A stretch of 64,000 bases of DNA from Hirundichthys speculiger. Its lineage: Eukaryota; Chordata; Actinopteri; Beloniformes; Exocoetidae. The stretch spans positions 1 to 64,000 of the forward strand of contig JAGFBZ010002152.1 of the NCBI GenBank assembly GCA_018398805.1. The letters run 5' to 3'. This document shows, in pieces, positions 12,383 to 23,355 of this stretch; the first letter of the stretch is position 1, and each line of letters starts with the position of its first letter. The notes beneath the pieces were generated by a model. That model was given only the letters and a program-made list of their open reading frames with translations, was not told the DNA's origin and searched no databases. The translations under genes and the position numbers were made by a program.

Positions 12383-12633
12383 GTAAACGGACTGCACTTA
12401 TAAACCGCTTTACCACATCAAGGTGCCCTCAATGCGGTTTACAACGGCCTCTCATTCACCCATACACTAGTGGGTTAGCAGCACTTGCCATGCTAGGTGG
12501 TGCTGCTAACCCACTGGGGGCAAGTTAGGGTTCAGTGTCTTGCCCAAGGACACTTTGGCATGTGGACAGTTGGAGCCGGGATCAAACCACCGACCTTCCA
12601 GTGACTGGACGACCCGCTCTACCAACTGAGCTA
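12383..12633 (-). mobile_element. tRNA-derived SINE, full-length looking, with 9-bp target-site duplication
   Basis: Read on the - strand, the head begins TAGCTCAGTTGGTAGAGCGG (A-box, about 12614-12633), followed by a B-box-like GGTTTGATCCC (12578-12588). The body contains GTCCTTGGGCAAGACACTGA, typical of teleost tRNA-headed SINEs (AFC-like). The tail ends near 12383. The nonamer CCATTCATG occurs at both edges, 12374-12382 and 12634-12642, as a perfect duplication. The A and B boxes are part of the SINE promoter, not a functional tRNA gene. Confidence 0.85.
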
Positions 12634-12733
12634 CCATTCATGTCCGTGAGAACTATTTCTAATTAGGTTTTAGTTGAGCAACAGCTGGCTACAGTTACAG
12701 GCAGTCAACAGTTATTACTGTTAATATTACTGT

Positions 12734-13288
12734 TGCTCCTCCAGTTCCTCCAGTTCCTCCAGTTCCTCCAGTTCCTCCAGCTCCTCCAGCTCCACCAGTT
12801 CCTCCAGTTCCTCCATCTCCTCCATCTCCTCCAGTTCCTCCAGTTCCTCCAGTTCCTCCAGTTCCTCCAGTTCCTCCAGTTCCTCCAGTTCCTCCAGTTC
12901 CTCCAGTTCCTCCAGTTCCTCCTAGTCCTCCAGTTCCTCCAGTTCCTCCAGTTCCTCCAGTTCCTCCAGGTCCTCCAGTTCCTCCAGGTCCTCCAGTTCC
13001 TCCAGTTCCTCCAGCTCCTCCTCCAGGTCCTCCAGTTCCTCCAGTTCCTCCAGTTCCTCCAGTTCCTCCAGTTCCTCCAGTTCCTCCTTCTCCTCCAGTT
13101 CCTCCAGTTCCTCCAGTTCCTCCAGTTCCTCCAGTTCCTCCAGTTCCTCCAGTTCCTCCAGTTCCTCCAGTTCCTCCAGTTCCTCCTTGTCCTCCAGTTC
13201 CTCCAGTTCCTCCAGTTCCTCCAGTTCCTACTAGTCCTCCAGTTCCTCCAGTTCCTCCAGCTCCTCCAGCTCCTCCAGGTCCACCAGT
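12734..13288. repeat. Minisatellite, 9-bp unit CCTCCAGTT, about 60 copies
   Basis: A long array of CCTCCAGTT with variants CCTCCAGCT, CCTCCAGGT, CCTCCATCT and CCTAGTCCT. Because the unit is a multiple of three, no frameshift accumulates. The - strand stays open for 236 codons (12695-13405) as a Gly-Gly-Thr repeat, and the + strand for 191 codons as a Leu-Gln-Phe repeat. These open frames follow from unit length alone. The - frame has a non-repeat 40-residue N-terminal part (from 13405 down), but no homology or splice evidence makes it a gene. Confidence 0.9.
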
Positions 13289-14050
13289 CGAGGCTCCATC
13301 CAGGTTGACCTGCATCCTTTTTGGACTGACTAACGGACCTCTGCCAGGATGTAAAGGTGTTAGAGGAACATTTAAATCAAAATCTCTCCATTGACTATCT
13401 CTCAAAGTAAAACCAGACTGTATGATGGTTACCTGGTTTCATGCATGATCACCTCCATAAAATCCATCAAATCAAAGTCAACTTACTACAAATAACAAAA
13501 GTCACACAAACAAAACAAGTCTCCGAGAGTAAATGCTTAAATCATGCATTAAAAAAAAAAAAAAATTACAACTTAGACGGAAACCGTTGGCTGCTGTTTA
13601 AAATGCTGTTTTTGTTACTTTAAGACAGTTTTATTTACTTCACAACAGCACATTAACAACTGCTGCTGCTGCACACTCACGTCACGTGACACGGCGCCAC
13701 ACTCACAGATCAGAGAAGTGATGACAAACGAGGGAGGAGTAATTTTATGTACATTTGTTATTTTTTTTAAGACAGGAGGAGAGGAAATGGCGCCATTAGG
13801 CGGTGCTGCGTGTAAACAGATATTTATTCTGCCAGGTGATGGTGTCAGAAAGGGAAGAGCGATTGTTGCTCGATCAGCGGGGCCCCGCCCCCCTGCTCTC
13901 TGTGCTGCAGGTGAGCTCTGACCCTGCTGGCAGGTGCCACCCTGGATTCTGGGCGGGTCCGCTTCCTGGGGAGAGGTGGCCCGTCGCCCTCGCTCTGCCT
14001 GTGTGCATGGAACCGGGCTGGATGGTTCCTGGTGGAGGTCGGCTGCATGA
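13289..14050. other. Non-coding stretch with a GC-rich island
   Basis: AT-rich sequence to about 13790, then a GC-rich patch at 13855-14050. The patch contains one splice-bounded 75-bp candidate exon (13836-13910) discussed as a finding. No protein family is recognised. Confidence 0.4.
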
Positions 14051-14145
14051 CTCCACATCATGACATCATGAGGACACATCATGACATCATGACTCCACAT
14101 CATGACATCATGACTCCACATCATGACATCATAAGGACACATTCA
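14051..14145. repeat. Tandem repeat, about 21-bp unit, four copies
   Basis: Units of the type ACATCATGACATCATGA, alternately followed by CTCC or GGAC. Each unit holds two ATCATGA motifs, making it internally near-palindromic. Confidence 0.8.
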
Positions 14146-15236
14146 TGCTCACATATGCACAAATGAAACTTAATCTGCTGCAAGATCAAAGTTGCATTTA
14201 AAAAAGTTTTTTTTTTTTGCCAGTCTTGGCACTGATCCACCATATACATGCAGACACTTGTAAAAAAAAAACACAAGAAGAAGAATCAGTCGAGTTTGCA
14301 TAGTCGCTTTTAAAAAAAGGAAGTATTTAAATTGAGCAGTTATTAATAATGGCTGGTTTGGGTCAGAGCTGCGGCCCAGTGGATACCGTTGTTGAGGTAC
14401 TTGGGTTTCCTTTATTCAATTAAAACCTTCCTTCTCTCTAACAACCTGACTAAATTAAGACCGTCACTCACTTTCCCTTCAGCTGAAACTGAATGTTTGT
14501 CTCTTAAATCAATAGTAACCATGTTCACTTTACTACGTTCACGCTGCAGCTCTTAATGCTCAGTTCTCATCTGTTAGGATCTGATTTTTTATGTAGCTGT
14601 TCACTTCAGAATCTTAAATGTGACCTATATCAGAGTCGGTTGTGTGATCTGCTTTGAGCCGACAAATTCATAAACGAGTTATAAAAAAAAAGAAGAGTTG
14701 TGACATCAGTTGCACAACAGTCAAGAGGATCAAACAATCAAAGAGGGATGAAATGTGATCTGATGGTTCACACTGAAGTGACTTTGGAAAACATCAGATA
14801 CGATCTGATTTAGCATCACATATGAAAGTAATCCAGATGTGAAAAAAAGAAAAATCAGATTTCATGTCATTTGAGCTGCTCAGACAGACATCATGGAACC
14901 AGAAATGGGCAATAAAATAAAATTTAAAAAAATCAGTTTGAGTCACTTTTTGCCTGCGGTGTGAACGTAATCTTTGTTCCTAATGTCACATAGCTTCACA
15001 TCAAGTAGTTCAAACTACTTTTTTTTTTTTTTTTTTTTTTACAACAGATCAAATCATCTATTCTAGATGGACAAATAAAGACTCTTATGCTTCTCCTCTT
15101 GCTAATTTTGGTAAATTTACATTTAGGACAGACTTGAAAGTCCCTACCTGACATATTTCAACCAGTATGTTTATTCAAATTATTCATATATTTAATCCCC
15201 CCTCAAGTGTCAAGCTGTGATACAAAGACTTAAAAG
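14146..15236. other. Gene-free stretch
   Basis: AT-rich with a poly-T run at 15019-15040 and short A runs. No supported gene. Confidence 0.55.
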
Positions 15237-15368
15237 TAGGACTGTCAGTCGATTACATTTTTTAATCGTGATAAATCGCAAGATTTTCATAGTTAACTCG
15301 AGATTAATCACACATTAATCGCATTTTTTAATGCTCTGTTTATCCATCCATCCATCCATCATCTATAT

Positions 15369-15451
15369 CAGGGGTCTTCAACCTTTTTTAGCCCAGGGAC
15401 CCCTTGGATGAGAGAAAAACAGAGCAGGGACCCCTGCTTGTAATTCTTATC

Positions 15452-15484
<33 letters not shown>

Positions 15485-15742
15485 TTTCCCCCCCCCCCCC
15501 CTTTTTTTTTTTTAATGTGTCACATTTTAAGCCTGGCTGATAATAACTTTTAGCTGTATTTTATTCTGCTTCTTTCACCTTATTAACCAATTCCTGACTG
15601 GGTTATTAGCCTACATGTGTTTATGGTTGATAAAACTTTCATATTATTATTATTATTAGTTGGTATGAGACAATATTTTTTATTATTGTTACTTTCCAAC
15701 AATGAAACGTTTAACTTTAGGCAGTTATATATTTAGAACTGC

Positions 15743-15794
<52 letters not shown>

Positions 15795-15922
15795 TTTCTT
15801 TTTTTTTTAACTCTCAAATTATTTTCGTTAAAATTGCCTTTATTTCTTTTTAAGTTGGAGGACCCCCTGCAGTACCTCCGCGGCCCCCCTAGGGGTCACG
15901 GACCCCCGGTTGAAGACCACTG
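15369..15922. mobile_element. Nested hAT element, CAGGGGTCTTCAACC / CAGTGGTCTTCAACC ends
   Basis: The left end is CAGGGGTCTTCAACC; the right end in reverse complement is CAGTGGTCTTCAACC. The flanking octamers ATCTATAT and ATCTATAC (15361-15368 and 15923-15930) match at seven of eight positions. It contains a long C tract (15453-15501, one TTT interruption) and a (TA)n run (about 15748-15789). It is non-coding. It split the L2/SINE-type tail that lies inside the outer hAT element. Confidence 0.85.
15453..15501 (+). repeat. Poly-C tract with one TTT interruption
   Basis: About 32 C, then TTT, then about 14 C, followed by a T run. It lies inside the nested hAT element. Confidence 0.9.
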
Positions 15923-16300
15923 ATCTATACCCATTCTGTCTTATACAGGGTCACGGAAATCTGCTTTATTTTTTTAAGTCTTTAGTTTGAAAACCAGAAG
16001 TCCACCAATGCTGCCGTACTTTTTGGAGTCTTAATTCATCAGCTTCTTAGTGTATTTTGTCGGGCTGGTGCTTGACCACAGTAATTTGCTGACGGTCCCT
16101 AAACTCCACGGCAGCAGCAGGTACTCAGAAGGACATTCAGCGCTGTTCCTGAGAGTTTTAGCCACGCCCACAGAGAGTTTTAGCCACGCCCACTGAGCTT
16201 AGAGGGTTGATGACACCTGTGAAATGTCTGGCATACTTATATCTACAAAATGATACCAACCTGGATGAAATCTGTGCCGTTTTCATGACGCTATTAAAGT

Positions 16301-16504
16301 TTAAAGAGAAAAAAAAAACCAAGCGAATGTTGGGTGTGAAACTAACTTTAACGTCCTGCGGTGGAAACTCAATTCACAGCGACAATAAATACAAATAATC
16401 TTTTTCTTCTCAACTGACCCATCTGGCACCTTAAAGCTAAACTTACCGTTTATAAGACCCTTTTCTGTCACCACGTCTGTCCCACACGTTGACTGAAAAT
16501 ACAC
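16301..16504 (-). pseudogene. hAT transposase BED-type zinc-finger remnant (ZBED-like)
   Basis: The - strand frame contains FKVPDGSVEKKKIICIYCRC followed by ELSFHRRTLKLVSHPTF. The GSV-K-K-x-x-C-x-x-C arrangement followed by a leucine-rich helix is the first half of a BED zinc finger as found at the N-terminus of hAT transposases and ZBED proteins. After the two cysteines the sequence degenerates and the distal His/Cys pair is not intact. No DDE/RNaseH or dimerisation region follows within the element. It is a dead fragment. A homologous fragment lies at 26043-26225, where the second cysteine is a glycine. Confidence 0.65.
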
Positions 16505-16625
16505 TTATTATCCGAGGGTCATATTTACAGAAACGTATGTGCGTTAATCTCACGTTAAAAAAAATAGTGGCGTAAAGCAGAATTTGCGTTAACGCATTAT
16601 TAACGTGTTAACTTTGACAGCCCTA

Positions 16626-17030
16626 CTTAAAAGTCATTTTTCTATTTTAATGTTGCTATATACCCCTAAACTACCAGTTTTATCACCATTTTATCACCAT
16701 CATCAAAAACACTGCCAGTGACTAAATCTAATACTAATGCAGTCTAGTCTACCTACAGCTACAGACACACTCAGGTAGCAGCTCACCTGTATTGTACGCA
16801 ACAACGGTGGGACAAACAGTCCATTTGGTTTTTTACGCCTCAACTTGAAGGACACGTTCCTGGGACATGAACAAGAGAATAATATTCTTGATAATATAGA
16901 ACATAATCTGTGACCTTTAAGGGAAACTACGCTGATAGCAGCAAGGGTTCTTCCTTTACCAGCTTTGGTCCACCATGTTGTTTATCAAGTCTCCCAACTG
17001 AAATACACAAACGGCTCAAAAAGATTACTA
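16626..17030. other. Gene-free stretch
   Basis: Ordinary sequence between the hAT element and the foldback array; nothing supported. Confidence 0.5.
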
Positions 17031-18198
17031 CTATGGGGGTCCATGAACGCCAAAAATATGTTCAAGCTGTCCATTTATGTCCATTGGTTGTTTGTTAAGA
17101 CGTTTCCGTGTGTTTATTTAACTTTCAACAATACTCTGGTTGTGTCAAAGCTCTTTTAACAACTACTTTGTCTATGTAGATGCTCACTTGGCTTAACGTT
17201 TGGTTGTATCTGTTTAACTTTGGTTTACACTTCTGTTGTCTCCTTACACTCACTGTCTGATTGTGTCACCTGTTTTTCTCGTTATGATGCGTCGTTGGTA
17301 CGTGTTGTTGCTATGCGTCGTTGCTATGCGTCGTTGCTATGCGTCGTTGCTATGCGTCGATGCAACGATGCATAGCAACGATGCGTAGCAACGATTCATA
17401 GTATCGACGCATAGCAATGACACGTACCAACAACGCGTACTAATGACGCATAGCAACGATGCATAGCATCGACGCATAGCAACGACGCACAGCAACGACG
17501 CACAGCAACGACGCATAGCTACAATGCATAGCAACGATGCATAGCAACGACAAGTACCAACGACGCATAGCAATGACACGTACCAACGACGCATAGCAAC
17601 GACGCATAGCAACGACGCATTGCAACGACGCATAGCAACGACGCATAGCAACGATGCATAGCAACGACGCATAGCAACGACGCATAGCAACGACGCATAG
17701 CAACGACGCATAGCAACGACGCATAGCAACGACGCATAGCAACGACGCATAGCAACGACGCATAGCAACGACATAGCATAGCAACGACGCATAGCAACGC
17801 ATAGCAACGCGCACGACGCATAGCGACGCATAGCAACGATACAATGCATAGCAACGATGCATAGCAACGACAAGTACTAACGACACATCATAATGGCGCA
17901 GAGCAACGACGCATAGCAATGCACGACGCATAGCAACGATAGCAAGCGACGCATAGCAACGACGCATAGCAACGACGCATAGCAACGACGCATAGCAACG
18001 ACGCATAGCAACGACGCATAGCAACGACGCATAGCAACGACGACAACGACATAGCAACGACGCATAGACGCATAGCAACGACATAGAACGTATCATAGCA
18101 ACGACGCATAGCAGAAAAACAGGTGACACAAATAACCAATGCAACGACATAAACAGTGAGCACTTGCAACATATTTTTGGCGTTCATGGACCTCCATA
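17031..18198. mobile_element. Foldback (long inverted-repeat) element containing a satellite array
   Basis: The left arm starts TATGGGGGTCCATGAACGCC (17031) and continues AAAAATATGTT. The right arm, in reverse complement from 18198, starts TATGGAGGTCCATGAACGCC and continues the same way. Both arms also contain CATTGGTT and, next to the array, GTGTCACCTGTTTTTCT. The left arm has roughly 160 extra bases. Between the arms lies the 13-bp array, itself inverted near 17360. The symmetry implies the array belongs to the element. No target-site duplication was identified. Confidence 0.65.
17284..18113. repeat. Minisatellite, 13-bp unit GCAACGACGCATA, with internal inversion
   Basis: From about 17284 to 17358 the unit runs as GTTGCTATGCGTC. 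At about 17359 it flips and continues to 18113 as GACGCATAGCAAC. Scattered units are mutated or shortened. Each consensus unit has two CpG, so the array is CpG-dense. The long Cys-Tyr-Ala-Ser-Leu-rich frames seen on the - strand in all three phases are products of the repeat, not genes. Confidence 0.9.
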
Positions 18199-19891
18199 CA
18201 CACACTTCCAGCAGGGCTACTGCGCTTGTTGAAAGATAGAAAAAGCTCCTGAGATGTTCACCTTCTAATTAAAACCCGTCAAAGAAGACATCGGTGCAGA
18301 CAGATGTTTCTGTTATTTCCCGGAGCTCGCGGTGTGTTGAAGAGTGTTTAAGTCACAGTTCCAGGTGATGCATTCAGGTAATTTAAAGTGACCTTTCAGA
18401 GCCTCGGTGTGTCGTCTGGGGACAAAGTGCACGCTTTTATTTTCATCAGAAAGATGAACGTTCCAATGAGCGCTGAAACAACTTTGATCACCCAGAGACC
18501 CAGTTGTTCTCTCAAGTCATTACGACTTATAAAAAATGAATTTCATAAATGTTTTAAGATCGTATTATAGTGCAGCAGAGATGCAGCACACTGTCCGTAC
18601 AGTGATTTCATTTCTATAACCTGTTCTGTTCCTGATCCATTACTGCAACACGAGTCAACTAAATGGGTCAAAAATACAGAGCATGATGGGAAAATCGTTC
18701 CTTGTAATTTCACCGCTGACTAAAATGCAACACGTTGGGAAACCTTTCAGTACCGCGGCCCGTGTCCGTTCATCGCCCGTGTACCTGAACATTCACACGG
18801 GTCCAACACGGACTAGATGGTACATTCTGCACTAAAACAGGCTTTTTGAGGCTGAAATCACCATTAAAGTGGTTAAAATGACCCGTACGTGTTGTTCATG
18901 GATGCAAGAACAGATCAGATCCTTTAAACTGTAAAACTTTGTTCCCATAAATTATTCTAACGTGTATCCTGACCATTTTGTTGAAGGTAAGAATAACACT
19001 TTGTCTTTTGTTATGTTTGGTTTAATATTTTTCATATCAAATCCGGAAACACGACTATAGAGAGACGTTACTACGTAGCCCAGCGTACCTAATATGTTTA
19101 TTTTGTTCAGTAAACATTCAGAACTGATCAGAGTTGTTTTTTAATTAATTGAGGTTACCAACATTTGAAAGTAAAAGGATCCCATTCAGAAACTGAAGAG
19201 AGACGTTGGGGTCCAGCACGTTTTGTAAGTCCTTCGTATTGTGTTCATGATCCGTTTTTATCCGCCTGTACGGGTCGATTCCACCGCTGACAGATTTAGA
19301 TTGGACATCGAGCGTCCTTTTCCTTTTGCCTTCTGCTGTGATTTGAGACAAATGTTCATAACTTGTATTAAACTGGTATTAAAGGAGAACCGGCGCGGTA
19401 CTGGGAAGCCTGCCATACAAAACGGAGATGCCGGGTCAAAGTACCAGGATGTGTGATGTCAGCGACACTATTTCTTCCATCTGGGGCCCCATTTTTATCT
19501 CAGATGGGCCCCACATACAAATGCTGGCTGTGTTGTGTGGCTAAAGGTACGTAAGGACCTGGTGGCTCATCAGATCACAACTTCTGCACTTATGAAATGT
19601 TACAGAAGCCTCAAAGCTGTCAAAAGAAATGACCTAATGACTTAAGAGCAATCAAACGTGCTAACATGCTTTTAGATGGTAAAAACATTGGTGTCAGTGC
19701 ATCTGTATTACTGTTAGCAGATAACTGAAGCTCTTCAGCGCTGCCATAAAAGGTTACCTTATAGTTGTTGGTTTCCGCTGCTTATTTGTCTCTTTGTTAG
19801 AAGGATTTCTCCAAAGATTTACATGACTGTATCATCATGAATGGACCAGGAAGGGACCCTTTAAAGGGCTACAACACTGCGTACGTATCGT
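18199..19891. other. Gene-free stretch
   Basis: No coding exon, RNA gene or transposon end was supported. Small frames at 19145-19456 lie on both strands of the same DNA without a recognisable domain. Confidence 0.5.
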
Positions 19892-20745
19892 CAGGGGCGT
19901 TTCTAGTCACTTTGGGGGCCCTGGGCAGGGGGGGCCCTACCGGTCCAAAAACACCAAGAAGATCATTCAATCCAGAAATCTAATATATAATACAATATAA
20001 CATAACAAACACAACTGAAACATGCAACGTTTAACAAAAACACAATCAATAAAAAAAAAATATCACATGACATGCAGAAAATTAAAGAAGACATATGATA
20101 TCGCCGTCTTCCAAATACAAATTAGTTACTGGTTAGCTTACGGTTAATTACTGTTTAAATAAGCTAGGCTAAAGCGCAGTAAACATGTCAGGTGCAGTTG
20201 TGCTTCGTGAGACTAAACTGGGACAAAGTGGCATCATAACTTTTTTTTTAAAAATAATGTCAGATTATACACCTTTGAATTTAGCACTTTCCCGTTCTCT
20301 TTTTCCTTCATCTTCTTGTTTTTTTTTCTTTTTGCGTATCCTGACGGATACATTCGCTTCATTTTGAGTTTGAAGTACTGAAGAAAGCCGGTCACGGCCA
20401 GTTGGGGCCCCATTAGGGGGGTTCCAAACGTGTCGCTGCAGTGTCTATGGAGGTTTCAGGTTGTGTCATTGATATGGATCGATATTAGCCGTGTCTCGGG
20501 GGTCCCTTAACACACTAGCAGTGACAGCTAGTGGGGACCCTATGCGGGGGGTTTCCATTGTATTGTCGTTGCAGTGTCTAAAGCAGTTCAGTCATTCTGT
20601 CATTGACAACACGAGCAATGTCACCGCTGTCCTGGGGCCCCTTCCAGCTCTGGGCCCCTTCCAGCCTAGTATGCCTACCCCACTAGTAATAAGATTTTCA
20701 CAAAAATTTCTACATTTTTTTGATGTAGTGGCATAAAGGCAACAC
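19892..20745 (+). mobile_element. Possible DNA transposon remnant with CAGGGGCGTTTCTAG terminus
   Basis: The left edge CAGGGGCGTTTCTAG followed by GGGGGCCCTGGGCAGG matches the terminus seen in reverse at 1653. The interior has further GGGGCCCC blocks at about 20404, 20533 and 20634-20665. The right terminus was not located, so the end coordinate is approximate. No coding potential. Confidence 0.4.
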
Positions 20746-20801
20746 AAAAGGAATGATTCTACGTACTGTGCTTCCAGTATGTACTGGGTACATACTGTTG
20801 G

Positions 20802-21600
20802 TCCAGCTGTTGTTATTAGTACGTAGTACGCCAGCTGTAGTAGTACCAGCTGTTGTTATTAGTACGTAGTACGCAGCTGTTGTTATTAGTACGTAGTATG
20901 CCAGCTGTTGTTATTAGTACGTAGTACGCCAGCTGTTGTTATTAGTACGTAGTACGCCAGCTGTTGTTATTAGTACGTAGTACGCCAGCTGTTGTTATTA
21001 GTACGTAGTACGCCAGCTGTTGTTATTAGTACGTAGTACGCCAGCTGTTGTTATTAGTACGTATAGTACGCTGGTTGTTATTAGTACGCCAGCTGTTTGT
21101 TATTAGTACGTAGTACGCCAGCTGTTGTTATTAGTACGTAGTACGCCAGCTGTTGTTATTAGTACGTAGTACGCCAGCTGTTGTTATTAGTACGTAGTAC
21201 GCCAGCTGTTGTTATTAGTACGCAGTAGTACGCCAGCTGTTGTTATTAGTACGTAGTATACGCCAGCTGTTGTTATTAGTACGTAGTACGCCAGCTGTTG
21301 TTATTAGTACGTAGTACGCCAGCTGTTGTTATTAGTACGTAGTACGCCAGCTGTTGTTATTAGTACGTAGTACGCCAGCTGTTGTTATTAGTACGTAGTA
21401 CGCCAGCTGTTGTTATTAGTACGTAGTACGCCAGCTGTTGTTATTAGTACGTAGTACGCCAGCTGTTGTTATTAGTACGTAGTACGCCAGCTGTTGTTAT
21501 TAGTACGTAGTACGCCAGCTGTTGTTATTAGTACGTAGTACGCCAGCTGTTGTTATTAGTACGTAGTACGCCAGCTGTTGTTATTAGTACGTAGTACGCC
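20802..21600. repeat. Minisatellite, 28-bp unit, about 28 copies
   Basis: The unit is CCAGCTGTTGTTATTAGTAC followed by GTAGTACG. Most copies are identical; a few in the middle (21060-21110, 21218-21262) have small indels. Each unit carries one CAGCTG E-box hexamer. There are no spacers between units and the host is a eukaryote, so it is not a CRISPR array. Confidence 0.95.
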
Positions 21601-23020
21601 ACTGTGAAAGGGCATTGAGTAGATTAATCAGTTACACATGTAATATTGTTTAAATACTACATGCTACGTTTTGGCCAAACCAGTAAGCACCAGTAGTATC
21701 ACAAAAGAAGAGACTGAGGACAGAAACTTCCTTTTTCATTTAAAACCATTTTTTATCAAATTTGATAGCTCTACAGACTGTCACAGACAAAACTGCCAAG
21801 ACTTTTACGGATATTTTCTAGCAGAAAAAGGAACTTGATTGATTCTTCCAGCAATTTTAAAGTGTGTACCCCCTAATAGCTTGAGATGGAGCCATCTGGG
21901 AGATGGAGCCATCTTTCTCCTCTGAGATCGTCTGTCAGGTTTCAGGGCTGCCGCTCACGTTTGGCCTCATCTCTCCGGAAATTTCTCTCGTTTCAGGCTG
22001 CTTTTCTTTTTGTCTCTCTTTTTTTTTTTTAACTTGGCTACCTGTTTATCATTTAGCTGACTAATGGATGACTCCGTATATATTAATAACAGTGACCATG
22101 TGTCCACTGTGCTTGAATACAAAAACAGAGGCTTTACCATGAATCTTTACTTTTGACTGTTATTTAAAAGTGAAAATGATTTATCTTTCATTTTATCTTC
22201 ACACGAGGAAGGGAATGAATCAAGGATTTAACAACTTGATTTTCTTTAAATGTATTTATTTTTTCTTTTCACAGTTAGGTTTCAGGAACATGACATGATG
22301 TGGTTGTTCACACCTGTTAGACCACACCTGAGACAAACCAGCAAACACTATGAAAGCAGCTTCTCTTGTGCTGGTTTTCTCCTTGTAAAATAACATTGTT
22401 TATAATGTAAAAAAGAGTAGACTGAAATGAATTCAACTTTAAGTTATTGTGAAATACTATTGTAGTAATTTAGCTCCTATCTTTCTGTGGTCGTGTTAAT
22501 GTGTCTTGAACTCGCTACGCAAGCTCTCATGATTTAAGGGAGACTGATTTGGCAAAAAAACAACAAAAAAAACAAAAGTCTTCTGTGCTTGAGAGCAGAT
22601 ATTTGGATGTCCAACCCCGAAATACTGTGAACAAGACTGTAAAAACATGTGGAGAAAGGAGATGTATCCCTGAGGTGTTTTGGTATTTTGACCAAAGCCA
22701 CATTTGAAAAGAGGTTATAATGTGTTTGCTTTAAAGTTTAAGCAGTTAATCCTGTTTTAAAATAGTATGAAGACATTGTCGCCAAAAAATAAGAAAGCTT
22801 GCCACACATTTTACAGCCCAGGATCACTTCAGGACCTGAAAGAGCTGCATTTGTCCGACATCAGAAATAACTGCTCACTGATGCTCAGGTGGCGTCATCC
22901 CTCCAGACCGACCCTCAACAGGTTCTCCTTCTCCTAACTGAACAACAAAATGTATTCTTTTAAAAATAAAAATAACTTCGCTCTGTTGGGTTTTTATTCA
23001 CAGCTCAGAAGTCAACTTCT
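21601..23020. other. Gene-free stretch
   Basis: AT-rich; no supported coding exon. Poly-T near 22018-22030. Confidence 0.5.
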
Positions 23021-23355
23021 GGTTGCCTTTTACCTTTTTCACAGACGTGTGATTTACATTCCTTCTCTGACATGTTTCAGCGGAAACTTTCTCCTTCCTC
23101 ATAAGTGTCACCTGATGTGGGGTGTGTCTTTATCAGCTGGCATCATGGGGGCGTGGCCGACCTGTCAGCTCGGCCACGCCTCTCCAGGACGCTGCTCCAG
23201 GTGTGAGAAAGCATGTATGCCACCTGGCCACGCCTCCATAACACCAGCTGATAAAGACACGTCACGCCTGACATCAGGTGACACTTCTGAGGACACGTCA
23301 AACACGTCAAGGACGGCATGGAAATCACATGTCTGTGAAAAATAAAAAAGCAACC
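23021..23355. mobile_element. Foldback element / imperfect long palindrome
   Basis: Left arm 23021-23158 and right arm 23227-23355 are imperfect inverted copies. Shared landmarks are GGTTGC at the tips, TTTTTCACAGACGTGTGATTT (ACATGTGATTT in the other arm), AAGTGTCACCTGATGT, GTGTCTTTATCAGCTGG and GGCGTGGCC. The loop is about 65 bp. Short open frames here are shadows of the palindrome. It looks like a MITE-type hairpin element; no clear target-site duplication. Confidence 0.7.

Larger units (their letters stand above)
15237..16625 (-). mobile_element. hAT transposon (ZBED-type) derivative, copy 1, perfect 8-bp TSD, with nested insertions
   Basis: The right end in reverse complement reads TAGGGCTGTCAAAGTTAAC; the left end reads TAGGACTGTCAGTCGATTA. 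The octamer CTTAAAAG flanks both sides (15229-15236 and 16626-16633) as a perfect duplication. ATTAATCGC/GCGTTAAC-type repeats mark the subterminal regions. The interior holds an L2/SINE-type tail in reverse orientation (ATCC repeats near 15343-15360, then CAGGGTCACGG near 15946), a second hAT element at 15369-15922, and a BED-finger coding remnant at 16301-16504 on the - strand. Confidence 0.85.

Noticed and set aside
12614..12633. tRNA gene suggested by TAGCTCAGTTGGTAGAGCGG on the - strand
   Set aside because: The A and B boxes belong to a tRNA-derived SINE with a retroposon body and a 9-bp target-site duplication; no full cloverleaf.
17337..18205. Long Cys/Tyr/Ala/Ser/Leu-rich reading frames on the - strand (up to 236 codons)
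   Set aside because: All phases are open because of the 13-bp repeat; the peptides are repeat translations.
20802..21600. CRISPR-like array of 28-bp repeats
   Set aside because: Units are contiguous without spacers and the DNA is from a vertebrate; it is a minisatellite.
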